From contig DLGT01000047.1 of assembly GCA_002482845.1 (NCBI GenBank), positions 19,054-83,053 of the forward strand: a stretch of DNA of 64,000 nt, read 5' to 3'. Shown piece after piece: positions 27,801-35,481 of this stretch. A program made the translations under genes and the position numbers. Origin of the DNA: Saprospiraceae bacterium UBA7687 (GTDB lineage: Bacteria > Bacteroidota > Bacteroidia > Chitinophagales > Saprospiraceae). Position 1 is the stretch's first letter, and every line of letters starts with the position of its first letter. A model generated the notes under the pieces. That model had not been told where the DNA came from, did not search any database, and saw only the letters and a program-made list of their open reading frames with translations.

Positions 27801-29537
27801 TAGGGTTTCGGCATAACAACCAGTAGTGGTTTGGGTCCATATAAATGTACATGTACCACTATTAATTCCTTGGACCAAGCCATCATTATTCACAATAGCT
27901 ACTGATGGATTATTACTTACCCAAGATCCACCATTGCTTGGCGATAGTTGGGTAGTGGCGTCTATGCAAATGAGATTTGGACCTGTGACACTAGCTTCAG
28001 GTACATCATGAATGACCATATGATAAGCATCAGAAATACATCCTGAATTACTATCTGTAAATATCATATTAGTATTTCCTGGGCTCAATCCAGCTACTAG
28101 ACCTGTATCGTTAATGCTTACAAGAAGTGGATCCCATCCTGACCAATACCCAATATCAGAAGTACGTAGTATGGTAGATGAACCAACACATAGCTCAGGA
28201 GTACCGTCTAAAGTTATCTGTGGAATAGGTAAAATATTCAACAAAGAAGACATAACACTACAACCAGTGGCAAGATCAGTATATGTAAATATTACAGAAC
28301 CAATGCCTTCAGATTGAATTATTCCTTCATTATTGATATTCGCTACTAGTGTATCAGATGTAGTCCATATTCCACCAGATGAAGGTGTTAGGTGGAGTGA
28401 TTCGCCGAGACATATAGTGTCTATTGCATCACCACCTATGGCAGGAATGGCATTAACTGTAATAAACATGGTATCTGAACAAGAACCAGTTGTATAAACA
28501 AACCCATAAACACCGGCTGAACCTGAATCAAAATTTACTTCAGCATTGCCATCATTTTGGTTAGATATAGTGGCGCCTATGTTATTGTCAATTACTTGAG
28601 TCCACATGCCAGATATCGGATTTGAACCAGATAAGTTTACTGAAGTACCTGGACAAATAAGTAAATCTTCTCCAGCAGATGGCTTATTTTCCGCGTAGAT
28701 GATCAATGAATCTCTACATCCAAGTCCATCAGTTGCGATGATTTTATAATCGCCAGATTGTGAGCTAATGGCTGGTGAAATAGCTATATCTTCAGTATTT
28801 GACTGGAAATTGTTTGGACCAGACCATCCATATGATAAAGGCAATTGGCAATTACTAGTTTGAATTGTTATGTCTATTTCTATACCTGAATTACAGCTTA
28901 CATTAGGTATATCGATGAATGTAGGAAGAGGCGGATTAATTTGGTTTTCGGAGGATAAATAAATATTTGGACTATTAGTAAGATTAAAATCATTACTACA
29001 ATCTAAAAATCCCATACCTGGTTCAAGTGGCCCAGGATCAATACCATTTCTGAAGATTCTAATGTTTTGTCCACAATCAGTAATGTTATCAAGATTTAAA
29101 CTAAACAATTTTATAGTATCTCCAGTGTTTAGATCATTATAGCGTGAGATGTCATCCATAGAAGGTGAGAAAATGTAGAAATCAGATTCTGGCATTATTT
29201 CAGGTGCATTAATGACACTATTGATGTTCCAGTTGACTGGTTCAGTACCATCATAGAATTCATTGTCTAATAAGGGTAAATAGCTTTTGGCAACCCAAAT
29301 GATCGTACCAGCAGGCACAACAATAGTATATTGCGTATATTCTTGTATTCTATCTTGTGGATCAATAGCATTACCTGAATCAACAATCAGAAACGCATCA
29401 TACCAACAGGAATCAATATTGTATTTCAATTGATATTTGACACCATTTACCTGACCTTTTAATTGAAAAGAAATCAGGAAAAGTGACATTAAAAACATTG
29501 ATTTTACTGCACCCAAAATCAATTTGTACACTGTCAC
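24882..29537 (-). CDS. Giant secreted Ig-like repeat surface protein
   Basis: 1551 residues. A signal peptide (about 12-29) follows a GTG start. Residues ~215-300 look like a PKD/Ig domain. From ~370 to ~960 there are eight Ig-like (BIG2-type) repeats of 70-75 residues with the pattern [IL]C-x-G ... GG-x-W-x-S ... A-x-I ... G ... G-x-x-x-F-x-[YF]-T ... GC, preceded by a more divergent unit. Two cadherin/VCBS-like domains follow (~1065-1265; HGTAMINPSTGEILYTPN, GNFTFSPSKNFKGPVNFNY). The C-terminal domain ends in twin GD(F/Y)D-x-NSK-x-K-x2-NPNDD repeats, 45 residues apart, and FIAQLP. No standard T9SS domain is present. An adhesin role is inferred. Confidence 0.88.
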   Translation of the reverse strand: MTVYKLILGAVKSMFLMSLFLISFQLKGQVNGVKYQLKYNIDSCWYDAFLIVDSGNAIDPQDRIQEYTQYTIVVPAGTIIWVAKSYLPLLDNEFYDGTEPVNWNINSVINAPEIMPESDFYIFSPSMDDISRYNDLNTGDTIKLFSLNLDNITDCGQNIRIFRNGIDPGPLEPGMGFLDCSNDFNLTNSPNIYLSSENQINPPLPTFIDIPNVSCNSGIEIDITIQTSNCQLPLSYGWSGPNNFQSNTEDIAISPAISSQSGDYKIIATDGLGCRDSLIIYAENKPSAGEDLLICPGTSVNLSGSNPISGMWTQVIDNNIGATISNQNDGNAEVNFDSGSAGVYGFVYTTGSCSDTMFITVNAIPAIGGDAIDTICLGESLHLTPSSGGIWTTSDTLVANINNEGIIQSEGIGSVIFTYTDLATGCSVMSSLLNILPIPQITLDGTPELCVGSSTILRTSDIGYWSGWDPLLVSINDTGLVAGLSPGNTNMIFTDSNSGCISDAYHMVIHDVPEASVTGPNLICIDATTQLSPSNGGSWVSNNPSVAIVNNDGLVQGINSGTCTFIWTQTTTGCYAETLSPITINTSPTVNLTTQEICIGDIVNLIPNMDGTWVSNAPLVANVGFSTGIVSGLSNGEATFTYTNNIDGCSATTETLTILAQPELAIDMPNICVGSFTMLQPAFGGSWTSLDSDIAFIFGNFVVGTGAGFVQLLYTDDITGCENTLTLSVTDRSTVNIIGDMNICEGSTTELTPANGGIWSSSNTAVATITDNGIVTGISEGQATFTFTETATGCNSLPSDAITIHPTPESILMASDSICIGETSLFSSSTSGTWTSSNPEIASIEPMTGLATAISAGETSFIITSLAGCPSLPSPPLTVFQNAIIDLPIIQETCIGGTITFSNSPSGIWTSLHPNIAEITPNGQVTTKALGWTVFTFTDTTNRCAYTTITDTLIVIHCFKPDINFTNIETLTLGNLNTNDINSVAVNYGPLFNEISTPTNSNYSLNISLDGSYDFMADSVGIYIFDISICVPPNAVDCPTSYLNITVIDPSKPTKTVVANTDYVTTFLNTQVNIPTLQNDVCISVGGCLLDNASVNISIPPSHGTAMINPSTGEILYTPNVGYLGLDTLLYEVCSDSEPGNCDIAYQIINIVANKSNNTTVTNDDLFTANYGEVVIGNVLLNDIDAENDSQIVTPQNITNANGVFVLDNLGNFTFSPSKNFKGPVNFNYQVCDDNVAVSCSKATLYIIVLPNLELKIRVYLEGSLLHNGNETAEGRPLMRDNLRHSLFTGARYIPNNDPYQFENTFFDIRNKYHHVGCGEYTRFQTIEMPDSVFGINGQNAIVDWVFVELRSKLDNKIVVATRSGLLQRDGDIVDIDGTNPLQFPDIAIDQYFVSIRHRNHLGIMSLNALPVFELQSLVDFTSMSFPTFDFGTTKNNGYDYTGLAQNSYVYSGFNAMWAGDFDANSKIKASNPNDDINNLFFEIFVFPENTLGNSNFDKAYGYFQGDYDMNSKSKYDNPNDDRNFVLAQLLFYPQNIQFLPNFDFFIAQLP

Positions 29538-29698
29538 ATTTAACTATTTAGTTTGTTTAAAAACTAATGCTATAAAAACCTTTATTTGGTAAGGTCAAAG
29601 ATATAAAACTCTCTGATAATACCAATAATTAAATATTATTATTTTTTAGATATTATATAAAATATAAGTGTAATACTAAGGTAAATGACTTCATTTTT

Positions 29699-31117
29699 TT
29701 AACAATCAATAATGTTTACTGCTGTTGCTAATCCACCTTCTGATGTTTCTTTATATTTTCTATTCATATCCACAGCAGTTTCCCACATGGTTTGAATGAC
29801 GTTATCTAAAGGTACTTTTACATCGATAGGGTTTCTATCGATTGCAATAGAAGCAGCATTTATGGCTTTGATCGCGCCCATAGAATTTCGCTCAATGCAA
29901 GGTACCTGCACTAATCCACCTATAGGATCACAAGTCATACCTAAATGGTGTTCCATAGCCACTTCCGCTGCAATTGTACATTGGTCAGGTGTACCACCTA
30001 TTAATTCTGTAAGTCCAGCTGCCGCCATAGCTGACGATACACCTATTTCAGCTTGACAGCCACCCATCGCTGCTGAAATAGTAGATCCTTTCTTAAATAT
30101 ACTGCCTATTTCGCCAGCTGTACATAGGAAACGGATGATTTCATTTTCACCAGCATCTTTATTTATAAAACACAAATAATAAAGCAGTACAGCAGGAATT
30201 ACACCTGCACTTCCATTTGTAGGAGCAGTTACCACTCTTCCAAAAGAAGCATTGACTTCATTGACACCAATCGCAAAACTACCAACCCATTTTAAAATAT
30301 CTTGGAAACCAGCATTTTGATTTCTTAACGATACTAACCAACCTTCTTTGTTAGTATAATCTTTATTATTCAATAATTTTTTGGTCACTTCAGCAGATCT
30401 TCTTTTTACTTTGAGCGATCCAGGAAGGAGACCTTCTGTATGACAACCTATGTAAATACTTTCGAGCATGACATCCCAGATTTTTAGAATATCAGTTTTT
30501 ATTTCTTCCATAGTCCTGTCTATCAACTCATTATCTAGTACTATGTCAGATATAGATTTATTTTGTTTTTTGCAATAGTCAAGCAACTCGATCGAATTTG
30601 AAATGGGAAAAGGATGCTCTTTTTGTTCTCCCATAGATGTTAAATCTTCTCCTTCTCTAATGATAAATCCACCACCGACAGAATAATAAACTTCTGAATA
30701 TACATCTCCATTTGGTTGGGTCAATCTAAACATCATGCCATTGGCGTGGTAATGGAGAAATTCTTTTTCGAAAATGATGCTTTCTTTTACATCAAAATTT
30801 AGCTGCAAATCATTCGAAACGGGTAGGGTAGAAGTGGTGGTTATTTTTTCAATAATATCCGAAATTGCTGTAGTATCCACTGTCACAGGATCATAATTGC
30901 AAAGTCCCATAATGATGGCAAGATCTGTCGCGTGTCCTTTACCTGTCAAAGAAAGTGACCCATACAAAGATACTGAAATTTTTGAATCAAATTTTATTTT
31001 ATTGTCTGATAAACAGCGATTTATAAACTGACTTGCTGCCTTCCATGGTCCTAATGTATGCGAAGATGATGGACCAACTCCTATCTTAAAAACATCAAAG
31101 ATGCTAATATATTCCAT
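29699..31117 (-). CDS. sdaA: L-serine ammonia-lyase, single-chain iron-sulfur type
   Basis: 472 residues. The enzyme deaminates L-serine to pyruvate and ammonia using a [4Fe-4S] cluster. The N-terminal beta domain opens with SIFDVFKIGVGPSSSHTLGPWKAA. The alpha domain shows the cluster-binding Cys positions in FLCTAGEIGS, MTCDPIGG and VPCIERN, with TAPTNGSAGVIPAVL as the active-site loop. It is the single-polypeptide form found in E. coli rather than the two-subunit Bacillus form. It lies 53 bp after gmhA on the same strand, so it may be read through, although the functions are unrelated. Confidence 0.95.
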   Translation of the reverse strand: MEYISIFDVFKIGVGPSSSHTLGPWKAASQFINRCLSDNKIKFDSKISVSLYGSLSLTGKGHATDLAIIMGLCNYDPVTVDTTAISDIIEKITTTSTLPVSNDLQLNFDVKESIIFEKEFLHYHANGMMFRLTQPNGDVYSEVYYSVGGGFIIREGEDLTSMGEQKEHPFPISNSIELLDYCKKQNKSISDIVLDNELIDRTMEEIKTDILKIWDVMLESIYIGCHTEGLLPGSLKVKRRSAEVTKKLLNNKDYTNKEGWLVSLRNQNAGFQDILKWVGSFAIGVNEVNASFGRVVTAPTNGSAGVIPAVLLYYLCFINKDAGENEIIRFLCTAGEIGSIFKKGSTISAAMGGCQAEIGVSSAMAAAGLTELIGGTPDQCTIAAEVAMEHHLGMTCDPIGGLVQVPCIERNSMGAIKAINAASIAIDRNPIDVKVPLDNVIQTMWETAVDMNRKYKETSEGGLATAVNIIDC

Positions 31118-31170
31118 GATTATTGTGGCTAAAATGATAATAAAATTTCGAAGATATCTTGGGTTATAAA

Positions 31171-31755
31171 TTATAACTTATCAATACCATAAATATTGTT
31201 TTCTACCAATTGACAAATTATATGTCCAACTAATATATGAGATTCTTGGATCCTAGGTGTATTTGATGATGGGATTTTTACCATAAAATCGCAATGGTCA
31301 TTCATATCGCCTCCGGATATTCCAGTCATTCCGATAGTGACCATACTTTTAGATTTTGCTGCTTTTATTGCATTTAGGATATTATTTGAATTACCACTTG
31401 TGCTCAAAGCAATCAAGACGTCACCTTCACAACCAATACCTTCAATCATTCTTGAATAAATAACATCAAACCCATAATCATTACCTACAGCTGTGAGATA
31501 TGAAGTATTCACATGGAGTGCTTCGGCTGGTAAAGCAGGCCTATTTATTTTAAATCTTCCTGAAAATTCTGCTGCAATATGCTGTGCATCAGCGGCACTG
31601 CCTCCGTTGCCGCAAAGTAAGACTTTGCGACCATTTTTAAATGCATTTGTGATTGAGTTACAAATATTCTCAATGAGCACAATATTAGAAGCATCTGCTA
31701 GAAATGATTGTTTTACATCAATGGATTCTTGGATGATGGAACTTATGGCATTCAA
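31171..31755 (-). CDS. gmhA: Sedoheptulose-7-phosphate isomerase (SIS domain)
   Basis: 194 residues. GmhA makes D-glycero-D-manno-heptose 7-phosphate, the first step to LPS heptose. The SIS fold shows LLCGNGGSAADAQHIAAEFSGRF, ALHVNTSYLTAVGNDYGFD, LIALSTSGNSNN and ESHILVGHIICQLVE, all matching GmhA. The start is TTG at 31755: an in-frame TAA lies two codons upstream and no in-frame ATG occurs in the conserved N-terminal part. A -7 element TACTTTTG (31772-31779) sits just upstream. Partner genes hldE and gmhB are not in the window; kdsA is at 44.7 kb. Confidence 0.92.
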   Translation of the reverse strand: MNAISSIIQESIDVKQSFLADASNIVLIENICNSITNAFKNGRKVLLCGNGGSAADAQHIAAEFSGRFKINRPALPAEALHVNTSYLTAVGNDYGFDVIYSRMIEGIGCEGDVLIALSTSGNSNNILNAIKAAKSKSMVTIGMTGISGGDMNDHCDFMVKIPSSNTPRIQESHILVGHIICQLVENNIYGIDKL

Positions 31756-31771
31756 TGGTTAAGATTTTGTG

Positions 31772-31779
31772 CAAAAGTA
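31772..31779 (-). promoter_or_regulatory. -7 element before gmhA
   Basis: TACTTTTG on the minus strand matches TAnnTTTG, 16 bp upstream of the TTG start. No clear -33 box was found. Confidence 0.4.
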
Positions 31780-31797
31780 ATCTATTATTTCGATTCT

Positions 31798-32907
31798 TCA
31801 AATGGTAATAATTGCTTCTGTAAATTGTTGCCAGCTAAGTTTCTGTTTCTCTATTTTGATTTCTTGATTAAATTTGTTCATGTCAAGCTCAGTAATGTTG
31901 ACCATTGCAGCTGCAATACTTTCAGGTACAGGATCGCAAACAATGCCTAAAGATTCGGGTACTAAATCTGGCAATGCACCTACATTGGTAACAATCATTG
32001 GTACTTCAAAATGATAGGCCAAAGGCGTTACACCACTTTGAGTGGCGCTTCTATATGGCTGAATGACACAGTCGCTAGCACTAAAATAGCGTGCCACTTC
32101 ATCATCACTTATGTAATGCGTACGTGATATTATACTTTCTTTAGATGAAGATGCCGAGATTTGGCTAACTATCTCAGATTCATCAGCATAAAATTCTCCT
32201 GCAATAACTAAGGTGATATTTTTGTTTTTTGGAATAAAATCTATGGCATCAATCAGCATGTCAAGTCCTTTATATTTTCTAATAAAGCCAAAGAATAAAA
32301 AGATAAAACGATCCGCTGGTAAATTTAATAATGTTCTAGCTTCGTCTTTGTCTATCTTAGTTCCAAAATTGTCAATCAGCGGATGATTTACAAGTTTAGT
32401 AGGTTTGTTAGTGAATGAAAGTAATTCATGCTTTACATGTTGACTCATAGTTATGAACTTATCTACGCTATCAGTGAAATATTTGGATAAAAATCGATCA
32501 CCAAATCTTTTTTCGTGTGGCAAGATGTTGTCAATTAATGCAACAATTGCTGTTTTTTTATTCCTTCCTGTTATTCTACAAATTGTTCCTAAGCAAGGGG
32601 CCATAAATGGTAGCCAATACCTTACAATTATAATATCAGCGTTTTCTTTTTCAATTTGGATTCCTACTCTTAACCAATTGAGTGGATTGATAGAATTGAT
32701 ACAGACTTTTATATTTATATCTTTAGGTGGTTCGCTATCAGAATATTGTGTAGTGCCAGGAAATAGAAAATTGGGATATTGAAGTGAAAATGTATAGATC
32801 AGGGTTTCATGTCCTTCTTTGGCAAATTGTCTCGCTAGTCTCTCATCGAAAGAAGCTAAGCCTCCGCGAAGTGGAAATGCTGGACCAATAATTACTATTT
32901 TGCTCAA
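31798..32907 (-). CDS. Glycosyltransferase, GT4-like (GT-B fold)
   Basis: 369 residues. The N-terminus IVIIGPAFPLRGGLASFDERLARQFA is the acceptor-side GT-B domain with the glycine-rich loop. The C-terminal donor domain has FLFFGFIRKYKGLDMLIDA and a late E-x7-E-type region (QPYRSATQSGVTPLAYHFEVPMIVTNVGALPDLV), typical of GT4. The start is TTG at 32907. An earlier in-frame TTG at 32934 lies inside the promoter -7 element, so it can hardly be translated. It precedes gmhA by 42 bp, suggesting a surface-polysaccharide or LPS role. Donor and acceptor are unknown. Confidence 0.85.
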   Translation of the reverse strand: MSKIVIIGPAFPLRGGLASFDERLARQFAKEGHETLIYTFSLQYPNFLFPGTTQYSDSEPPKDINIKVCINSINPLNWLRVGIQIEKENADIIIVRYWLPFMAPCLGTICRITGRNKKTAIVALIDNILPHEKRFGDRFLSKYFTDSVDKFITMSQHVKHELLSFTNKPTKLVNHPLIDNFGTKIDKDEARTLLNLPADRFIFLFFGFIRKYKGLDMLIDAIDFIPKNKNITLVIAGEFYADESEIVSQISASSSKESIISRTHYISDDEVARYFSASDCVIQPYRSATQSGVTPLAYHFEVPMIVTNVGALPDLVPESLGIVCDPVPESIAAAMVNITELDMNKFNQEIKIEKQKLSWQQFTEAIITI

Positions 32908-32931
32908 TATCTTAAAATTTATATATGACAG

Positions 32932-32939
32932 CAAATATA
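32932..32939 (-). promoter_or_regulatory. -7 element that decides the glycosyltransferase start
   Basis: TATATTTG on the minus strand fits TAnnTTTG. It covers the in-frame TTG at 32934, so the transcript would begin downstream of it and the TTG at 32907 is the likely start. Confidence 0.5.
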
Positions 32940-33106
32940 ATATGTTTGGTGAATTTTAAAGATAAATTGGGACAAAAGGTTTTTTAAATCCGATTTTTTA
33001 AATAATATCTGAGATGGTTATAGATTAATTTTAGCTTAAGATTAACAGCATATTTTGAACCATTATTATAAAGAATGAGTTGTTTATTTTTATAAAATAA
33101 AAGATC

Positions 33107-33487
33107 ATGACGAAATTCATATTTTTATTTGCTTTCAGTATTCTAAGTACGGCAGCATTTAGTCAATTAAAAGAAGCAACTCAAAATCCAGTTCCAACAG
33201 ATGTAAAAGCAAAAGAAAAGAAAGAAGTTTTCAACTCTCCAGCCGCGTTAGCTAAGTCGAAAGCAAAAAAAATGAAGACTAGTCTTAACTTAACTGATAA
33301 GCAAGAAGCAAGTATATATAATGTTTTTTTTAAATACGAAACAGATACTGAAAAAGTACAAAAAAGTAAATTATCTAAAAAAGAAAAATTCACCAAATTA
33401 AACACCCTTAGCAGAGAAAGACAAAAACAAATGCAGCAAATTCTTACCAAAGAACAATACCACGATTACATTATGTCGTTCCCATAG
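33107..33487 (+). CDS. Small secreted helical protein
   Basis: 126 residues. A signal peptide (FIFLFAFSILSTAAFSQ, cleavage near 19-20) is followed by a Lys-rich helical chain. The core LTDKQEASIYNVFFKYETDTEKVQKSKLSKKEKF...RERQKQMQQILTKEQYHDYIM resembles the LTxxQ-type periplasmic helical proteins (Spy/CpxP-like) common in Bacteroidota. A chaperone or envelope-stress role is only inferred. It is a single gene, convergent with the ABC-F gene over a shared palindrome. Confidence 0.75.
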   Translation: MTKFIFLFAFSILSTAAFSQLKEATQNPVPTDVKAKEKKEVFNSPAALAKSKAKKMKTSLNLTDKQEASIYNVFFKYETDTEKVQKSKLSKKEKFTKLNTLSRERQKQMQQILTKEQYHDYIMSFP

Positions 33488-33500
33488 TAGTATGGATATT

Positions 33501-33537
33501 CAAAGAATGTAATCTATTAATAGATTAATTTTCTTTG
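33501..33537. terminator. Bidirectional terminator with an 18-bp palindrome
   Basis: TAATCTATTAATAGATTA (33510-33527) is a perfect palindrome, further enclosed by CAAAGAA (33501-33507) and TTCTTTG (33531-33537). It lies between two convergent genes and includes the last codons and the stop of the minus-strand ABC-F gene. It probably terminates transcription from both sides. Confidence 0.55.
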
Positions 33538-35130
33538 ATTTTCTATTTCTTTATCGTCAATATACTCATCAAAAGTCTTCAGTTTATCTAAGAATCCTTT
33601 AGGTCCTATTTCGATGACTCTATTGGCTATTGTTTGTGTGAAGGTATGGTCACGAGAAGTGAATAATACATTACCAGCAAAATTTATAAGTGCGTTATTT
33701 AGCGTAGTGATCGTCTCCAAATCTAGGTGATTAGTAGGTTCGTCGAGCATGAGTACGTTTGCTTCGGTGAGCATCATACGAGATATCATGCATCTTACTT
33801 TTTCGCCTCCTGAAAGTACATTTGACATTTTGAAGGTTTCTTCACCTGAGAATAACATTTTTCCAAGGAAACCACGAATATAAGCTTCGTCTTTTTCTTT
33901 AGAATATTGTCTCAGCCAGTCGATAAGATTCATTGGTTCAGATGCAAAAAATGACTCATTTTCATTTGGAAGATAAGATGCTGTGATTGTTTGTCCCCAT
34001 TCTATCAGTCCTGAGTCAGGTTTGATTTCGCCGGCTAAAATCTGGAAAAAAGCTGTTGTTGCAAGACTGTTTTTTGAGATAAAAGTAATTTTATCATCTT
34101 TATCTACATTAAAACTTAAGTTTTTGATTAGTTGCTCCCCATTCACACTATAATTAAGTTCTTTGATGGACAAAATTTCTTTTCCTGCTTCACGAGATTG
34201 TTTATATATAATACCAGGATATTTTCTAGAAGATGGTTTGATATCTTCAATATTGATTTTTTCAAGCATTTTTTTACGAGATGTCGCTTGTTTTGACTTA
34301 GACGCATTTGCACTAAATCTATCGATAAATGCTTGAAGTTCTTTTACTTTTTCTTCAGCTTTTTTATTTGCATTTTGTTTTTGTCTCAATGCTAGCTGAC
34401 TCGATTCGTACCAGAATGTATAGTTACCTGTGTAAAGATTTATTTTGCTAAAATCAATATCCGCTATATGTGTACAAACGGTATCCAAAAAGTGCCTATC
34501 GTGAGAAACAACTAGAACTGTATTCTTAAAATCAAGTAAAAAATCTTCCAACCAACTTACCGTATGAAGATCCAAATCGTTGGTAGGTTCATCGAGTATC
34601 AATACATCTGGATTTCCAAACAAAGCTTGAGCTAACAAAACCCTTACTTTTTGATTTCCATCAAGATCTTTTACCAATTTGTAATGTTCACTTTCAGCTA
34701 TTCCTATTCCACTAAGTAGATTTGCTGCAGATGATTCTGCATTCCAACCATCCATTTCTGCAAATTCTTCTTCGAGTTCAGATGCTTTAATACCATCAGC
34801 CTCAGAAAAATCTTCCTTCAGGTAGATAGCATCTTTTTCTTGCATGATCTTCCAAAGCTTTTGGTGACCCATTAGCACAGTATTGAGTACGGTCACTTCA
34901 TTAAATTCGAAATGATTTTGTTTCAGAACAGCCATCCTTTTGCCTGGTTCAAGATGAACACTACCTTTATTAGCTTCTATGTCACCAGAAAGAATTTTCA
35001 TAAAAGTAGATTTCCCAGCTCCATTGGCACCTATGATACCGTAACAATTACCTTCCTTAAAAGTAACATTAACTTCATCAAAAAGAACTCGTTTGCCGTA
35101 TTGGAGTGAAATATTTTGGGTAGAAAGCAT
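33517..35130 (-). CDS. ybiT: ABC-F ATPase, YbiT-like
   Basis: 537 residues, with two ABC domains and no membrane spans. Walker A GANGAGKS is at 34-41, signature/Walker B of domain 1 runs to VLILDEPTNDLDL, and the inter-domain linker is Lys/Ser-rich (SANASKSKQATSRKKMLE). Domain 2 has LSGGEKVRCMISRMM and LMLDEPTNHLDLET. The opening blocks and ...VLMGHQKLWKIMQEKD closely follow E. coli YbiT. ABC-F proteins act on the ribosomal E site. ATG 35130 is preferred to 35160 because a -7 box at 35150-35157 would lie inside the longer form. Domain 2's Walker A is degenerate (TFISKNSLATTAF), which is odd. Confidence 0.92.
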   Translation of the reverse strand: MLSTQNISLQYGKRVLFDEVNVTFKEGNCYGIIGANGAGKSTFMKILSGDIEANKGSVHLEPGKRMAVLKQNHFEFNEVTVLNTVLMGHQKLWKIMQEKDAIYLKEDFSEADGIKASELEEEFAEMDGWNAESSAANLLSGIGIAESEHYKLVKDLDGNQKVRVLLAQALFGNPDVLILDEPTNDLDLHTVSWLEDFLLDFKNTVLVVSHDRHFLDTVCTHIADIDFSKINLYTGNYTFWYESSQLALRQKQNANKKAEEKVKELQAFIDRFSANASKSKQATSRKKMLEKINIEDIKPSSRKYPGIIYKQSREAGKEILSIKELNYSVNGEQLIKNLSFNVDKDDKITFISKNSLATTAFFQILAGEIKPDSGLIEWGQTITASYLPNENESFFASEPMNLIDWLRQYSKEKDEAYIRGFLGKMLFSGEETFKMSNVLSGGEKVRCMISRMMLTEANVLMLDEPTNHLDLETITTLNNALINFAGNVLFTSRDHTFTQTIANRVIEIGPKGFLDKLKTFDEYIDDKEIENQRKLIY

Positions 35131-35149
35131 TATGATTTGAATTTGACCG

Positions 35150-35157
35150 CAAAGGTA
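35150..35157 (-). promoter_or_regulatory. -7 element of the ABC-F gene
   Basis: TACCTTTG on the minus strand, 20 bp before the ATG at 35130. No -33 box is obvious. Confidence 0.5.
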
Positions 35158-35160
35158 CAT

Positions 35161-35481
35161 TTTTTTATAAAATATCCATTCATTGATTACAAAACTAGTA
35201 TTTGTAGTGCCAAGATACCATCATTAAGGTTAAATTTTAAAGTCCTTTTAATAGATAAATCAAGATTTTAAGCTATATTTTGAAAGAAAACTTGGATGAT
35301 ATATAAGCTGTCTTACGTAAATGGATTACTTTTGTCTGGAAGATTTGAATAATCGATACAACAAATGAATTGAATTCTGAATCATCCGATTTGTTTTTAT
35401 TCTATGTCAATCTGTAGTTCAAAATGGATTAATGACAGAAGAATTATGAAATTTAATTAGGAGAATAAGAATGTTTTATAA
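35161..35481. other. Divergent intergenic region ABC-F / sensor kinase
   Basis: 321 bp, AT-rich. It contains a + strand -7-like TACTTTTG at 35327-35334 (about 150 bp before the sensor start) and ATTGAATTCTGA at 35369-35380, a 10/12 match to the direct repeat found downstream of the LytTR gene. No gene seen. Confidence 0.4.
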
